From the NCBI GenBank assembly GCA_018064625.1, contig JAGHUW010000148.1:1-35688 (forward strand): a stretch of 35,688 nucleotides of DNA. Reading direction: 5' to 3'. This stretch comes from Candidatus Cryptobacteroides equifaecalis (lineage in GTDB: Bacteria > Bacteroidota > Bacteroidia > Bacteroidales > UBA932). Of this stretch, positions 4,910-12,719 are shown piece by piece; position 1 is the first letter of the stretch; each line of letters opens with the position of its first letter. A program made the position numbers and the translations under genes. The notes under the pieces are model-generated. The model ran no database searches. It was not told where the DNA came from and was given only the letters and a program-made list of their open reading frames with translations.

Positions 4910-6943
4910 ATGGAGATAATCAACGATAGAGTATGCGTCACAGCTGGCGAACTTGATGGAATCATAGGTTATGAGACAATCAAGAAACTTGCCCAGCGTG
5001 GTCAGGCGGAACGCGCCCAGCGCGGCTGCAAGGACCGTGCATCCCTGTTCTACGTTGATTCCCTCCCGTACAAGTACCGCACCGAGGTGCACAGGAGGTT
5101 TCCGGACCTTGAGTCCCGTGCGGAGAGCAGGCCTTTCACCGAGTCGGTGGAGCCGGACGGTGAGGCGTACGCCTTCTACGAGGGCTACACCTTCGCCAAC
5201 GGAAGCCATCTCACCCCGGAGAAGATAGAGGAGTACAGCAACAACGCTGCCGTGCTCAACTCGTTCCGCCGCTGGCTGGAAGTGTCGAACGGCATGAGGA
5301 GCAAGACCGGGCACAGGAAGGTAAGGAAGGGCGAGTTCTGGGCCATGGCGGCCAAGGCCGTGGAGAAGATGGCGGACACGTTCCCCAACACCCTCCCGTC
5401 CAGCGAGAGGAGGCTCCAGGAGAAGTTCAACGACTACGAGAGGGACGGCTACGTTGCGCTCATCAGCGGCAAGCACGGCAACAGCAACGCCGCCAAGGTG
5501 GAGACGGAGGCCCAGAAGGCCGCCATCAGCGCGCTGTGCGCCATACCTAACGGACTGAGCAACGCCTTCGTGGCAAGGCAGTACAACGACGTCATGAAGA
5601 GGACCGGAGGCGAGACCATCACCGCCGGCACCGTGGGGAGGCTCCGCAAGGAGAACGGCCTTGCCATTGACGCCATGCGCCACGGCAGCAGCCATTTCTC
5701 CAACACCCGCGCCATGCAGGTGTCACGCACCAGGCCTACGGCGGCCATGCTGCTGTGGTCCCTGGACGGATGGGATGCGGAGCTCTACTACCAGAAGCGC
5801 AACGCCAAAGGCGTGGTCACGTACAACAACAGGAAGGTGCTGGAGGTGGTGCTTGACGCATGCTGCGACTATCCGATAGGCTACGCAATAGGCGACCAGG
5901 AGGATTCGCAGCTCATAGCCGAGGCTCTGAGGAATGCGGCCAACCACACGAGGGAGCTGTTCGGATCGCGCTACATGACATGCCAGATCCAGAGCGACCA
6001 CTACGCATTGAAGACAATGACGCCGTACTACTCCACCGTTGCCGACAAGGTGACTCCGGCCAGGGTGCGCAACGCCAAGAGCAAGCCGGTCGAGAGATAT
6101 TTCCTTGACATCAATGAAAGATACTGCAAGACGCAGCAGAACTGGAGCGGTTACGGCATCACGGCAAAGAAGGAGCACCAGCCGAACACGGAGTACCACA
6201 ATCTCGTGAAGAAGAACTTCCCGGACGAGGAGGGAGTGATCAGGCAGATTGAAGAGATCATAGCCGTTGAGCGTGCGAGCAAGCTGGAGGAGTACATGAA
6301 GTTCTGGGAGCTCACACCTGCCGACAGGCGGCTTCCTCTTCCGGACGAACGCTTCCTGCTCAGGTTCGGCAGGAGCAGCGGCCACACCAACGTGCTTCAG
6401 GGGCAGGGAATGTGCCCAAGGATAGGCGGAGTCAGACGCCAGTACGAGTGCTTTGACATAAGCTTCAGGGACAAGGCGTACCTGCGCTGGGACATCAGAT
6501 ATGATGAGAGCGACCTGAGCCATGTCCTTGCCGTGAGCGAGGACGGCAAGTACAGGTACATGCTGGAGGAGAAGTATCTGCAGCCAATGGCCCTTGCCGA
6601 CAGGAAGGAGGGTGACGCACTGCAGCTGGAGAGGGTGCGCGACTACAACAGGGCGCTGACCGACCACACGAGCGAGATGTTCCTTCAGATCAGCGAGCAT
6701 GCCAGGCCGCTGATCAGCGGAATGGCCGCCGAGGCGCTGGAGAGCCCGGACGCACACAACGTGCTTGCCAAGGAGCTGCTGACTGACAGCCGCGGGCAGC
6801 ACAAGAGCCGCAGGGCCGGCGAAAGGCGCAGGCTCGCCGCCGCGGCAGCGGATGCGGAGGACATCCAGCCCGTTGCGGTTCCGGTGGTTGTTGAGAACGC
6901 TCCTGCAGGAGAGAACAGGGTGAACACGTTCGACCTTTATTGA
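4910..6943 (+). CDS. Mu-type DDE transposase (MuA-like)
   Basis: A 677-aa protein, close in size to MuA (663). The N-terminal 60 residues (CVTAGELDGI...RTEVHRRFP) form the Mu-type winged-helix domain that recognises sites in the element. The catalytic core carries the DDE triad in family context: D286 in WSLDGW, D363 in QSDHY and E395 in KPVERYF. The YDESDLSHVLAV segment begins the C-terminal beta-barrel, and the end is Ala/Arg-rich, as in MuA's regions for MuB contact. It cuts and joins phage ends for integration and replicative transposition. It is followed by the target-selecting ATPase, the standard A-B order. Confidence 0.95.
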   Translation: MEIINDRVCVTAGELDGIIGYETIKKLAQRGQAERAQRGCKDRASLFYVDSLPYKYRTEVHRRFPDLESRAESRPFTESVEPDGEAYAFYEGYTFANGSHLTPEKIEEYSNNAAVLNSFRRWLEVSNGMRSKTGHRKVRKGEFWAMAAKAVEKMADTFPNTLPSSERRLQEKFNDYERDGYVALISGKHGNSNAAKVETEAQKAAISALCAIPNGLSNAFVARQYNDVMKRTGGETITAGTVGRLRKENGLAIDAMRHGSSHFSNTRAMQVSRTRPTAAMLLWSLDGWDAELYYQKRNAKGVVTYNNRKVLEVVLDACCDYPIGYAIGDQEDSQLIAEALRNAANHTRELFGSRYMTCQIQSDHYALKTMTPYYSTVADKVTPARVRNAKSKPVERYFLDINERYCKTQQNWSGYGITAKKEHQPNTEYHNLVKKNFPDEEGVIRQIEEIIAVERASKLEEYMKFWELTPADRRLPLPDERFLLRFGRSSGHTNVLQGQGMCPRIGGVRRQYECFDISFRDKAYLRWDIRYDESDLSHVLAVSEDGKYRYMLEEKYLQPMALADRKEGDALQLERVRDYNRALTDHTSEMFLQISEHARPLISGMAAEALESPDAHNVLAKELLTDSRGQHKSRRAGERRRLAAAAADAEDIQPVAVPVVVENAPAGENRVNTFDLY

Positions 6944-6984
6944 CGACAGAATGCAATATACATAATACTTAAAAACCAAAAGAC

Positions 6985-7842
6985 ATGAAAAAATCAGAAA
7001 AACAGGCGATAGCCGACAACCTCAGGACGTTCTGCGCCATCAAGGGGTCCCAGAACGCAGCGGCGCGCTCCATCAGCGGTGTGAGCAGCGCAACCATTTC
7101 ACAGATCCTCACCGGGCAGTGGGACCTGATCAGCGACGAGATGTGGCGCAGCGTTGCGTCGCAGACCGGATATGACAGGCACGGGTGGAACGTGGTGAGG
7201 ACCCGGGGCTTCCAGCGCATAAGCGAGATACTTGCGGACGCAAAGGACAAGTCGCTGGTGATGGCCCTGACGGGCGAGGCCGGATGCGGCAAGAGCGAGA
7301 GCATAAAGGTCTTCGCCAGGAACAACAGGAACGTCTACCACGTGGTCTGCCAGGAGTACTGGAACAGGAGGAACTTCATGACCGAGATGCTTGCGCAGCT
7401 GTCCATATCGAGCGCCGGCTGCACCGTGAGCGAGATGATGACGGACATAATATCGGCGATAAAGAAGAGGGAGAGGCCTCTGATCATCCTTGACGAGGCC
7501 GACAAGCTCAGCGACCAGGTGCTGTATTTCTTCATTTCCCTGTACAATTCGCTTGAGGATGACTGCGGCATCATACTGTGCGCCACCAACTACCTGGAGA
7601 AGCGCATAGCAAAGGGCGTGAGGATAAACCGCAAGGGATACAACGAGATCTTCTCGCGCATCGGACGCAAGTTCATCCCGATAGAGCAGGTGAACGGCGA
7701 CGACGTGGAGGCGGTCTGCAGGGCCAACGGCATCACCGATGACGGCGTGATAGATGAGATAATAGAGAACTGCGACTATGATCTGCGCAGGGTGCGCAGG
7801 CTTGTGCACGCGGCCATCAAGCGCATGGAGGCAAGGTCATGA
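6985..7842 (+). CDS. MuB-like AAA ATPase, transposition target selector
   Basis: This 285-aa protein has an N-terminal HTH (about residues 22-60, QNAAARSISGVSSATISQIL), as MuB has. An AAA+ core follows with Walker A GEAGCGKS (97-104), Walker B LIILDEAD and sensor-1 IILCATNY. A small C-terminal helical domain (DYDLRRVRRLVHAAIKRM) ends it. MuB-family proteins form ATP-dependent filaments on target DNA, stimulate the transposase and give target immunity. It starts 41 bases after the transposase gene. Its stop overlaps the next start (ATGA), implying translational coupling with the second ATPase. Confidence 0.93.
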   Translation: MKKSEKQAIADNLRTFCAIKGSQNAAARSISGVSSATISQILTGQWDLISDEMWRSVASQTGYDRHGWNVVRTRGFQRISEILADAKDKSLVMALTGEAGCGKSESIKVFARNNRNVYHVVCQEYWNRRNFMTEMLAQLSISSAGCTVSEMMTDIISAIKKRERPLIILDEADKLSDQVLYFFISLYNSLEDDCGIILCATNYLEKRIAKGVRINRKGYNEIFSRIGRKFIPIEQVNGDDVEAVCRANGITDDGVIDEIIENCDYDLRRVRRLVHAAIKRMEARS

Positions 7843-8480
7843 AGAGGCTACTGAGCAACAGTGACGTTACCAGGGCGAGCTTTGACGCCGCTCCTTTCGA
7901 GGGCAGGTGGCTGGCGAGCTTCGGCAGGCCGGAGCTGAAGGGCACATGGATAATCTTCGGCACCAGCGGCAGCGGCAAGACCACCTTCGGCCTCATGCTG
8001 GCCAAGTATCTCTCACGCTTCCGCCGCACCATGTACGATTCCCTGGAGCAGGGGCTGAGCTATTCGATGCAGATGGCATGGGACAGGACGGGAATGAAAG
8101 AGGCGGGAAGAGGCGTGGTGTTCGGGGACAGGATATATCTGGACGAACTCAAGGAGAAGCTTGCCAGGCCCAAGAGCCCGCAGATAGTGGTGATTGACTC
8201 GATCACGGCGATGACCGGGTTCAGGAAGAGCGATTATTCCGAACTGGTTGCGGCGTTCCCGGGCAAGCTGTTCATCTTCATCGCGCACGAGAAGAACGGG
8301 GCGGCGCATCCGTCGGTCGCCGAGCACATACGCAAGCTCAGCGACATCAAGATATATGTCGAGGGCTACCTCGCACGGATAGTGTCCAGGTACGCCAACG
8401 GGACCGCAGGCGAAGGCGGCGAGGACTTCGTCATATGGGAGGAGAAGGCCGCCCAGTACTGGCCTGAAAAAATACTTTAG
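7839..8480 (+). CDS. RecA-like P-loop ATPase (Sak4-like)
   Basis: This 213-aa protein has Walker A GTSGSGKTT (residues 41-49) and a Walker B-like strand IVVIDSI (about 113-119). The architecture is a short RecA-core NTPase without the full RecA DNA-binding parts, as in phage Sak4-type single-strand annealing helpers and the AAA proteins common in Bacteroidales phages. It overlaps the MuB-like gene by 4 bases and precedes a GemA-like gene, so it sits within the replication/transposition block. It may help recombination or strand handling during replicative transposition. The ATPase is certain; the exact role is inferred. Confidence 0.8.
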   Translation: MKRLLSNSDVTRASFDAAPFEGRWLASFGRPELKGTWIIFGTSGSGKTTFGLMLAKYLSRFRRTMYDSLEQGLSYSMQMAWDRTGMKEAGRGVVFGDRIYLDELKEKLARPKSPQIVVIDSITAMTGFRKSDYSELVAAFPGKLFIFIAHEKNGAAHPSVAEHIRKLSDIKIYVEGYLARIVSRYANGTAGEGGEDFVIWEEKAAQYWPEKIL

Positions 8481-8483
8481 GAT

Positions 8484-8966
8484 ATGGCAAGGAAAGATGC
8501 AATGAATGACATCCATTCAAAGATTCTGAGAAAGTTCCACACGCTGTGCGGCGTCTGCGGGCTGAGCCAGGACGAAAAATCCGCCATAGTCGAGTCCTAT
8601 GGTGTGAGCAGCAGCAGGGACATAGGCACGCATGATCTGATTGACATCTGCGAGAAGCTGTCGGTGCGTGCCGGACAGGGCGCCGGCTCCGAGAGGGACC
8701 AGCTGCGCAAGAGAGTGATGGCCGCCATAGGCGGTTATCTGAAAAAGATAGGCAGGGATTCAAACGCCGAACTGATAAAGACAATAGCATGCAGGAGCAC
8801 CGGTTATCCCGACTTCAACAGAATACCGATGGAGAGGCTGCGCAACTGCTACTACGCCTTCCTTAACAAACAGAAGGATGTTGACAGTGCGGAGCACGTC
8901 GCCACTGCCATGCTTGCCGCACAGGCGCAGTGTTCGAACAGGGTTCAAACGGTGCTCAAAAGCTGA
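8484..8966 (+). CDS. GemA-like regulatory protein (DUF1018, Mu gp16 family)
   Basis: This 160-aa protein shows the two-part DUF1018 pattern. The first half reads LRKFHTLCGVCGLSQDEKSAIVESYGVSSSRDIGTHDLIDICEKL, in which the H-x-L, GL and YGV-x-S spacing is typical. The second half begins LRKRVMAAIGGYLKKIGRD and continues to ERLRNCYYAFL, the family's C-terminal module. In Mu, GemA modulates host gene expression and DNA topology. It starts 3 bases after the ATPase gene and is part of the same early operon. The assignment is from motif pattern without a search. Confidence 0.75.
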   Translation: MARKDAMNDIHSKILRKFHTLCGVCGLSQDEKSAIVESYGVSSSRDIGTHDLIDICEKLSVRAGQGAGSERDQLRKRVMAAIGGYLKKIGRDSNAELIKTIACRSTGYPDFNRIPMERLRNCYYAFLNKQKDVDSAEHVATAMLAAQAQCSNRVQTVLKS

Positions 8967-8969
8967 CGT

Positions 8970-9170
8970 ATGGCGGAACACAGGACAGGGAACGGCGAGT
9001 ACTGGTACGTGTTCATCAGCTGCGGCGTGGCCGTTGTGGCCAGCCACCTGAGCCTGAACACCCCGTACGAGAAGAGGCGCAGGAGAGCCGGCAACTGGTT
9101 TGCGGACAGCGCGAGCGCGCAGATGGTTGCGGATGAGATAAACTGCATTTTCAAACAAAAAAAACACTGA
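8970..9170 (+). CDS. Small hypothetical protein
   Basis: A 66-aa protein starting 3 bases after the GemA-like gene. It reads as a small alpha/beta protein. The beta-rich start (EYWYVFISCGVAVVASHLSL) might be mistaken for a membrane segment but is punctuated by polar residues. A basic patch (YEKRRRRAGNWF) follows, then an amphipathic helix (SASAQMVADEINCIFKQKKH). It is co-transcribed with its neighbours by spacing. No family recognised; nucleic-acid contact through the basic patch is possible. Confidence 0.6.
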   Translation: MAEHRTGNGEYWYVFISCGVAVVASHLSLNTPYEKRRRRAGNWFADSASAQMVADEINCIFKQKKH

Positions 9171-9172
9171 AT

Positions 9173-9373
9173 ATGGATATTTCATCAACGAGAAAAGTAA
9201 TTGCCGCAGGGTTCCGCATCATCAGATGCGATGATTACCCCTCAATCCGGATTAAGGAACGCACGGGTCAGAACGCGGCTTGGGTGACGCTGGAGAGCGG
9301 CTTCCAGTCAAAGGCGGCCAGGGACCGCCGCTTCAAGGAGCTTCTTAAGGATCAAAGGATAATCGAGGACTGA
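9173..9373 (+). CDS. Small basic hypothetical protein
   Basis: A 66-aa protein whose first half looks like beta strands (FRIIRCDDYPSIRIKERTGQNAAWVTLES) and whose second half is a basic helix (SKAARDRRFKELLKDQRIIED). It starts 2 bases after the previous stop and ends 2 bases before the HAD gene, so it is an embedded operon gene. The compact single-domain layout resembles the many unassigned early proteins of transposable phages; the function is unknown. Confidence 0.6.
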   Translation: MDISSTRKVIAAGFRIIRCDDYPSIRIKERTGQNAAWVTLESGFQSKAARDRRFKELLKDQRIIED

Positions 9374-9375
9374 AC

Positions 9376-9720
9376 ATGATAATTGCAGTTGATTTTGACG
9401 GGACGCTCCACGACGGGGAGTACCCGAACATAGGCGAGCCGCTGAAGGATGCGGTCACGGTGATGAGGCAGCTTCACGATGAGGGGCACACGCTGATAAT
9501 ATGGTCCTGCAGGGCCGGTGCGGCGTACGATGACATGATACGCTGGCTGGAGGGGATGGAGATACCCTTCGACTGCGTGAACGAGCAGGATCCGGACAAC
9601 ATGGCCGCCTACGGCAACGACACCAGGAAGGTGTATGCGGACGTGTACATTGACGACCACAACATCGGCGGCATACCTCCGTGGAGGACCATATACAGGA
9701 AGATACGCGGGATGGCATAG
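9376..9720 (+). CDS. HAD-superfamily phosphatase, BT0820-like
   Basis: This 114-aa protein carries the HAD signature at its extreme N-terminus: AVDFDGTL with nucleophile D6 and acid/base D8. Motif II is IIWSCRAG, and the acidic motif DVYIDDHNIGG lies near residues 91-101. Length and the ending (WRTIYRKIRG) resemble small cap-less HAD hydrolases found in Bacteroidales phages. The substrate cannot be told from sequence; nucleotide or sugar phosphates are typical. It precedes the second tRNA-like element by 12 bases, which raises the possibility of 5'- or 3'-phosphate processing of nucleic acids, but that is speculation. Confidence 0.85.
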   Translation: MIIAVDFDGTLHDGEYPNIGEPLKDAVTVMRQLHDEGHTLIIWSCRAGAAYDDMIRWLEGMEIPFDCVNEQDPDNMAAYGNDTRKVYADVYIDDHNIGGIPPWRTIYRKIRGMA

Positions 9721-9732
9721 CATTGCCGCGGG

Positions 9733-9828
9733 GGCGGTGAAAGCCGGACAAGAGGTGCAAGCCGGCGAGGGTTTTTGTATTGGTTATTTCCCTGTATTTG
9801 AGCCCGGGTTCGAATCCCGGCACCGCCG
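9733..9828 (+). ncRNA. tRNA-like element 2 (oversized D and anticodon loops)
   Basis: A perfect 7-bp acceptor stem GGCGGTG/CACCGCC (9733-9739 with 9821-9827) and a canonical T-arm CCGGG-TTCGAAT-CCCGG (9804-9820) are present. Where a D-arm belongs, GCCGG/CCGGC closes a 14-nt loop. Where the anticodon arm belongs, only AGGG/CCCT (9768-9771 with 9790-9793) pair, closing an 18-nt U-rich loop. CCA is not encoded. Like element 1, it keeps the tRNA top half but lacks a usable anticodon arm. It lies between co-directional early genes and could be a tRNA mimic or RNase P/Z processing signal. Confidence 0.6.
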
Positions 9829-9869
9829 CTGGAGACAGACATTATTAACCACATTAAATTTTTTGAACC

Positions 9870-10538
9870 ATGGAAGAAAAACAGATCAGAATGAGCGAGG
9901 AGGAACTCAGGGAGTTCCAGGCCTTCAGAGCCGAGAAGGCCAGGAAGGAGGAGGAAGCCAGGCGCAGGAGCGAGAGGGACAGCTACAGGGAGATGGTGGA
10001 TGCGGAGATTGCCGCCGCCATCCCGGAGCTCAGGAACATCAGCGGCGACCTCAAGGCGGTCAAGGACAAGGTGTATGAGAACTTCAGGGCCATCCTTGAG
10101 ATGAAAGCGGACATGTTCCGCAGGAACAGGGGCGAGGAGATGGGCAACTTCAGCCACACCTTCACCAGCAGCGACGGGCGCATGTGCATAGTCCTTGGCA
10201 GCAACGCCTGCGAGGGCTACCTCGACACTGCGGAGGACGGCGTTGCCATGGTGAGGGAGTACATCGAGTCACTGGCGATGGACGAGAAGAGCAGGGCCCT
10301 CGTGTCCATGGTGCTCAAGCTGCTTGCCCGCGACGCCAAGGGGACGCTCAAGGCCCAGCGCATAGTGCAGCTGCACAAGCTTGCCGACGAGTCCGGGAAC
10401 GCCAAGTTCCAGGAGGGCGTGAGGATAATTGAGGAGGCATACGTCCCGAGCCGCACCAGCACCTACATCAAGGCAAGGGTGAAGGACGACGACGGCGTGT
10501 GGAGGAACATCCCTCTCAGCATGACGGACGTGAACTGA
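9870..10538 (+). CDS. DUF3164 family protein
   Basis: This 222-aa protein begins with a highly charged helical region (residues 1-60, EELREFQAFRAEKARKEEEARRR). The conserved DUF3164 core follows, including the segments ALVSMVLKLLARDAKGTLKAQRI and a C-terminal YIKARVKDDDGVWRNIPL. DUF3164 proteins are characteristic of the early region of Mu-like phages; the biochemical role is not established. It follows the second tRNA-like element after about 41 bases. The family call is by pattern. Confidence 0.78.
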   Translation: MEEKQIRMSEEELREFQAFRAEKARKEEEARRRSERDSYREMVDAEIAAAIPELRNISGDLKAVKDKVYENFRAILEMKADMFRRNRGEEMGNFSHTFTSSDGRMCIVLGSNACEGYLDTAEDGVAMVREYIESLAMDEKSRALVSMVLKLLARDAKGTLKAQRIVQLHKLADESGNAKFQEGVRIIEEAYVPSRTSTYIKARVKDDDGVWRNIPLSMTDVN

Positions 10539-10568
10539 TTGTTTAACCATCGGCAGTGAAAAGATATC

Positions 10569-10826
10569 ATGAAGAAACCTGGAATAGATGAGATCTGCGG
10601 CATGCTGGTGCAGGCCGTGGCGGATGACGCAAGGCTTCCGGAGGAGGCCAGGGAGAACAGGCAGTCGGTGGTGTGCTCCGACAGGGATGGCGAGTGCTTC
10701 CTTGTGGTGAACGGCAGCGGCGGCGGGATGAGGGAGTGCTTCCGGAAGCTGCTCGGTCAGAGGCCTGACCTGAGGCAGGTGATGCAGGAGGCGATGAACG
10801 GGTTGTACGTTAACGGTATTTATTGA
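10569..10826 (+). CDS. Small hypothetical protein
   Basis: An 85-aa acidic protein beginning MKKPGIDEICGMLVQAVADDARL, with a central strand-rich part (SVVCSDRDGECFLVVNGSGGGMRECF) and a C-terminal helix (RQVMQEAMNGLYVNG). It starts 30 bases after the DUF3164 gene, and a further small gene starts 15 bases downstream. The gene has the GC-rich codon pattern of the early operon. No family recognised. Confidence 0.6.
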   Translation: MKKPGIDEICGMLVQAVADDARLPEEARENRQSVVCSDRDGECFLVVNGSGGGMRECFRKLLGQRPDLRQVMQEAMNGLYVNGIY

Positions 10827-10841
10827 TAAAGGAGTTTCAAT

Positions 10842-11081
10842 ATGGGAAGACGGCGCAGAATCAAAGGCAACAGCTACAGGGCGAGGGTGCGTGAGGTGAA
10901 CCGCATATACGATGAACATCTCAACTCGGGGCTGAGCAACCGGGAGATACTGCGCCGTTACATATACCCCGTTTATCCGATAAGCGAGTCGACGCTGTAC
11001 AACATGCTCAAGGCCGAGTTCCGGCTCCAGATGGACCGGGACGAAGGGCCTACGCTTTTCGACAACGAACAATTAAATTGA
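10842..11081 (+). CDS. Small basic HTH-like protein, candidate middle/late regulator
   Basis: This 79-aa protein has a very basic start (MGRRRRIKGNSYRARVREVN), a helix (RIYDEHLNSG) and a likely helix-turn-helix, LSNREILRRYIYPVYPISESTLYNML, in which SESTLYNML would be the recognition helix. It is near the end of the compact early operon, where Mu carries its middle-gene activator Mor, but it shows no clear Mor/C similarity. It could regulate the late genes, whose shared promoter region has twin palindromes (22399-22440). That link is inference. Confidence 0.6.
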   Translation: MGRRRRIKGNSYRARVREVNRIYDEHLNSGLSNREILRRYIYPVYPISESTLYNMLKAEFRLQMDRDEGPTLFDNEQLN

Positions 11082-11092
11082 AGATAACTGAA

Positions 11093-11545
11093 ATGGAAAA
11101 ACTTTACAACGAACTAATGGCCTATCTCCAGAGTCATGCGGAAGATCTGGGCATCAGCTCCATTGATGAGGACTGGGGGCAGCTGGAGGCGCTGCTCAAC
11201 GGAGAGGACACATATCCGGTAACATTCCCGTGCCTGCTCATATCGTTCAGCGAGACCCAGTGGAGCGACCTCCAGTCCGCCGCCGCGAAGCAGAGGGGCG
11301 ATATGAGGATAACCACCAGGCTCGCTTTCGACTGCTGGGACGACACGCACGCCGGATCGGAGCAGCAGTGCTACGGGGCGGTCAGGCACCATGTGGCCGG
11401 TGAGCTCCACAATCTCCTGCAGGGAAAGAGGCCGGAATCGGTGAACGGCGCAAGCGCACTCAGCAGAGCGGCATCACGCACGATATCCCTGCCTCACGGC
11501 ATCAAGGTGTACGAAACGGATTACAGACTGAGGCTCAACGGCTAG
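11093..11545 (+). CDS. Hypothetical phage protein, tail-terminator-like pattern
   Basis: I take ATG 11093 (MEKLYNELMAYLQ), not the TTG start at 11078 in the track; 150 aa. A helical start (about 25 residues) is followed by PCLLISFSETQWSDL, strands (MRITTRLAFDCWDD), a helix of about 25 residues and a final strand pair ending KVYETDYRLRL. This order resembles small head-tail joining or tail-terminator proteins (DUF3168/Mu gp37-type). Its place among early genes, far from the structural operons, is odd for such a role. The assignment is tentative. Confidence 0.55.
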   Translation: MEKLYNELMAYLQSHAEDLGISSIDEDWGQLEALLNGEDTYPVTFPCLLISFSETQWSDLQSAAAKQRGDMRITTRLAFDCWDDTHAGSEQQCYGAVRHHVAGELHNLLQGKRPESVNGASALSRAASRTISLPHGIKVYETDYRLRLNG

Positions 11546-11576
11546 GATATGGAGAAAGATAACAGGCTTGGGAGTT

Positions 11577-12719
11577 ATGACTAAAGAAAGACAGATAATG
11601 CTCGCAAACTTCATGGAAAGAAGATTCCTTGGCGCAGCTAACGCCAATGCGTCCGCAATGCATTATGATATGTCCTTCCCTGAGCTCTTGCGCTATCTGA
11701 ACGAGGCGGAGACGTTGGGCATGAAAAGTTACAAGGCATATTTTGTGAGCCACGGTGCAGAGATCCTTATGAAGTCAAAGCCACATGAACAGCAGAGCAA
11801 GGCACTGATATGCGATTTCCTTTCAGCAAACAACCTGATAAAGTTGAGGAAACGCAGCTCGCAAAAGCAATGCGGCCAACCTGTAGTCAAGCTGGAGAGG
11901 CTGAACGATGCCGAAGTGAAAAAACTCAATACGTTCCTTGTATGGCTGCAGAATCACTATGACTATTCACAGCACTCATTGCAATCCTACATGTATTCAC
12001 TGGCAGACTTTTTCAGCTATTTCCAGAATTTCAGTGAGGCGAATGTCAGAGCTTATATCAACGACATGGAGGCAAACAGAAAATATAAGCCTTCCACCGT
12101 TGCATTGCGAATGACTGCCTTGAAGATGTACGCGCAGTCCTTGGGAAAGGCCATATCCATCAAGAGGAGAAAGATGTCGCGAAATCTTAACACCGAGAAT
12201 GTGCCGTCTGAAAGGGAGTACAGAAAGCTGCTTGATTACTTGAGAAATAGAAGTATTAAGGATTATCTCATTGTTAGAGTTTTGGCGACAACTGGTGCCA
12301 GGCACTCAGAGTTGCTGATGATGAGGTGGGAAGACATTCTCAAGGGTGAGTTGGTGCTGAAAGGCAAAGGTGCTAAGTTCAGGCGTTTCTTCTTCACCAG
12401 AGAGTTGATTCAGGAGGTTCAGGCTTCACAATTACATGGATATATAGAGGCTAGCCGGTTTTCGCCCGGAGGAGTTCGATCAGACAGGTGCCTGGGGGAG
12501 CACATGAAACAATGGGCGGACGCCTGCGGAATTGACAGGAGCAAGTTGCACCCTCACGCTTTCCGCCATTTTTTCGCCAAAATGTATCTCAAGAGCAACA
12601 AGGATGTTGTTCAGCTCGCTGAATTGCTAGGACATGAGAGTATCGATACAACAAGAATATATTTACAAAAGACAAAAGATGAACAACAAAGAGACTTTAA
12701 TAAGACAGTTGCTTGGTAA
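11577..12719 (+). CDS. Tyrosine recombinase
   Basis: ATG 11577 is preferred to the TTG at 11568; 380 aa. An unrecognised N-terminal region (1-110) precedes a SAM-like core-binding domain (about 120-205) and a catalytic domain with a complete tyrosine-recombinase set: R242 in GARHSEL, a Lys in the GKGAKFRR hairpin, H327-x-x-R330 in HPHAFRHFF, H353 in LLGHES and nucleophile Y362. It should do site-specific inversion, excision or dimer resolution. The gene is markedly AT-richer than its upstream neighbours and looks acquired. It overlaps the methylase gene by 41 bases. A transposable phage does not need it for integration. Confidence 0.9.
   Translation: MTKERQIMLANFMERRFLGAANANASAMHYDMSFPELLRYLNEAETLGMKSYKAYFVSHGAEILMKSKPHEQQSKALICDFLSANNLIKLRKRSSQKQCGQPVVKLERLNDAEVKKLNTFLVWLQNHYDYSQHSLQSYMYSLADFFSYFQNFSEANVRAYINDMEANRKYKPSTVALRMTALKMYAQSLGKAISIKRRKMSRNLNTENVPSEREYRKLLDYLRNRSIKDYLIVRVLATTGARHSELLMMRWEDILKGELVLKGKGAKFRRFFFTRELIQEVQASQLHGYIEASRFSPGGVRSDRCLGEHMKQWADACGIDRSKLHPHAFRHFFAKMYLKSNKDVVQLAELLGHESIDTTRIYLQKTKDEQQRDFNKTVAW

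Noticed and set aside
5723-6979. 418-aa minus-strand ORF opposite the transposase
   Set aside because: Shadow of a GC-rich gene; the plus strand has catalytic motifs and consistent codon use.
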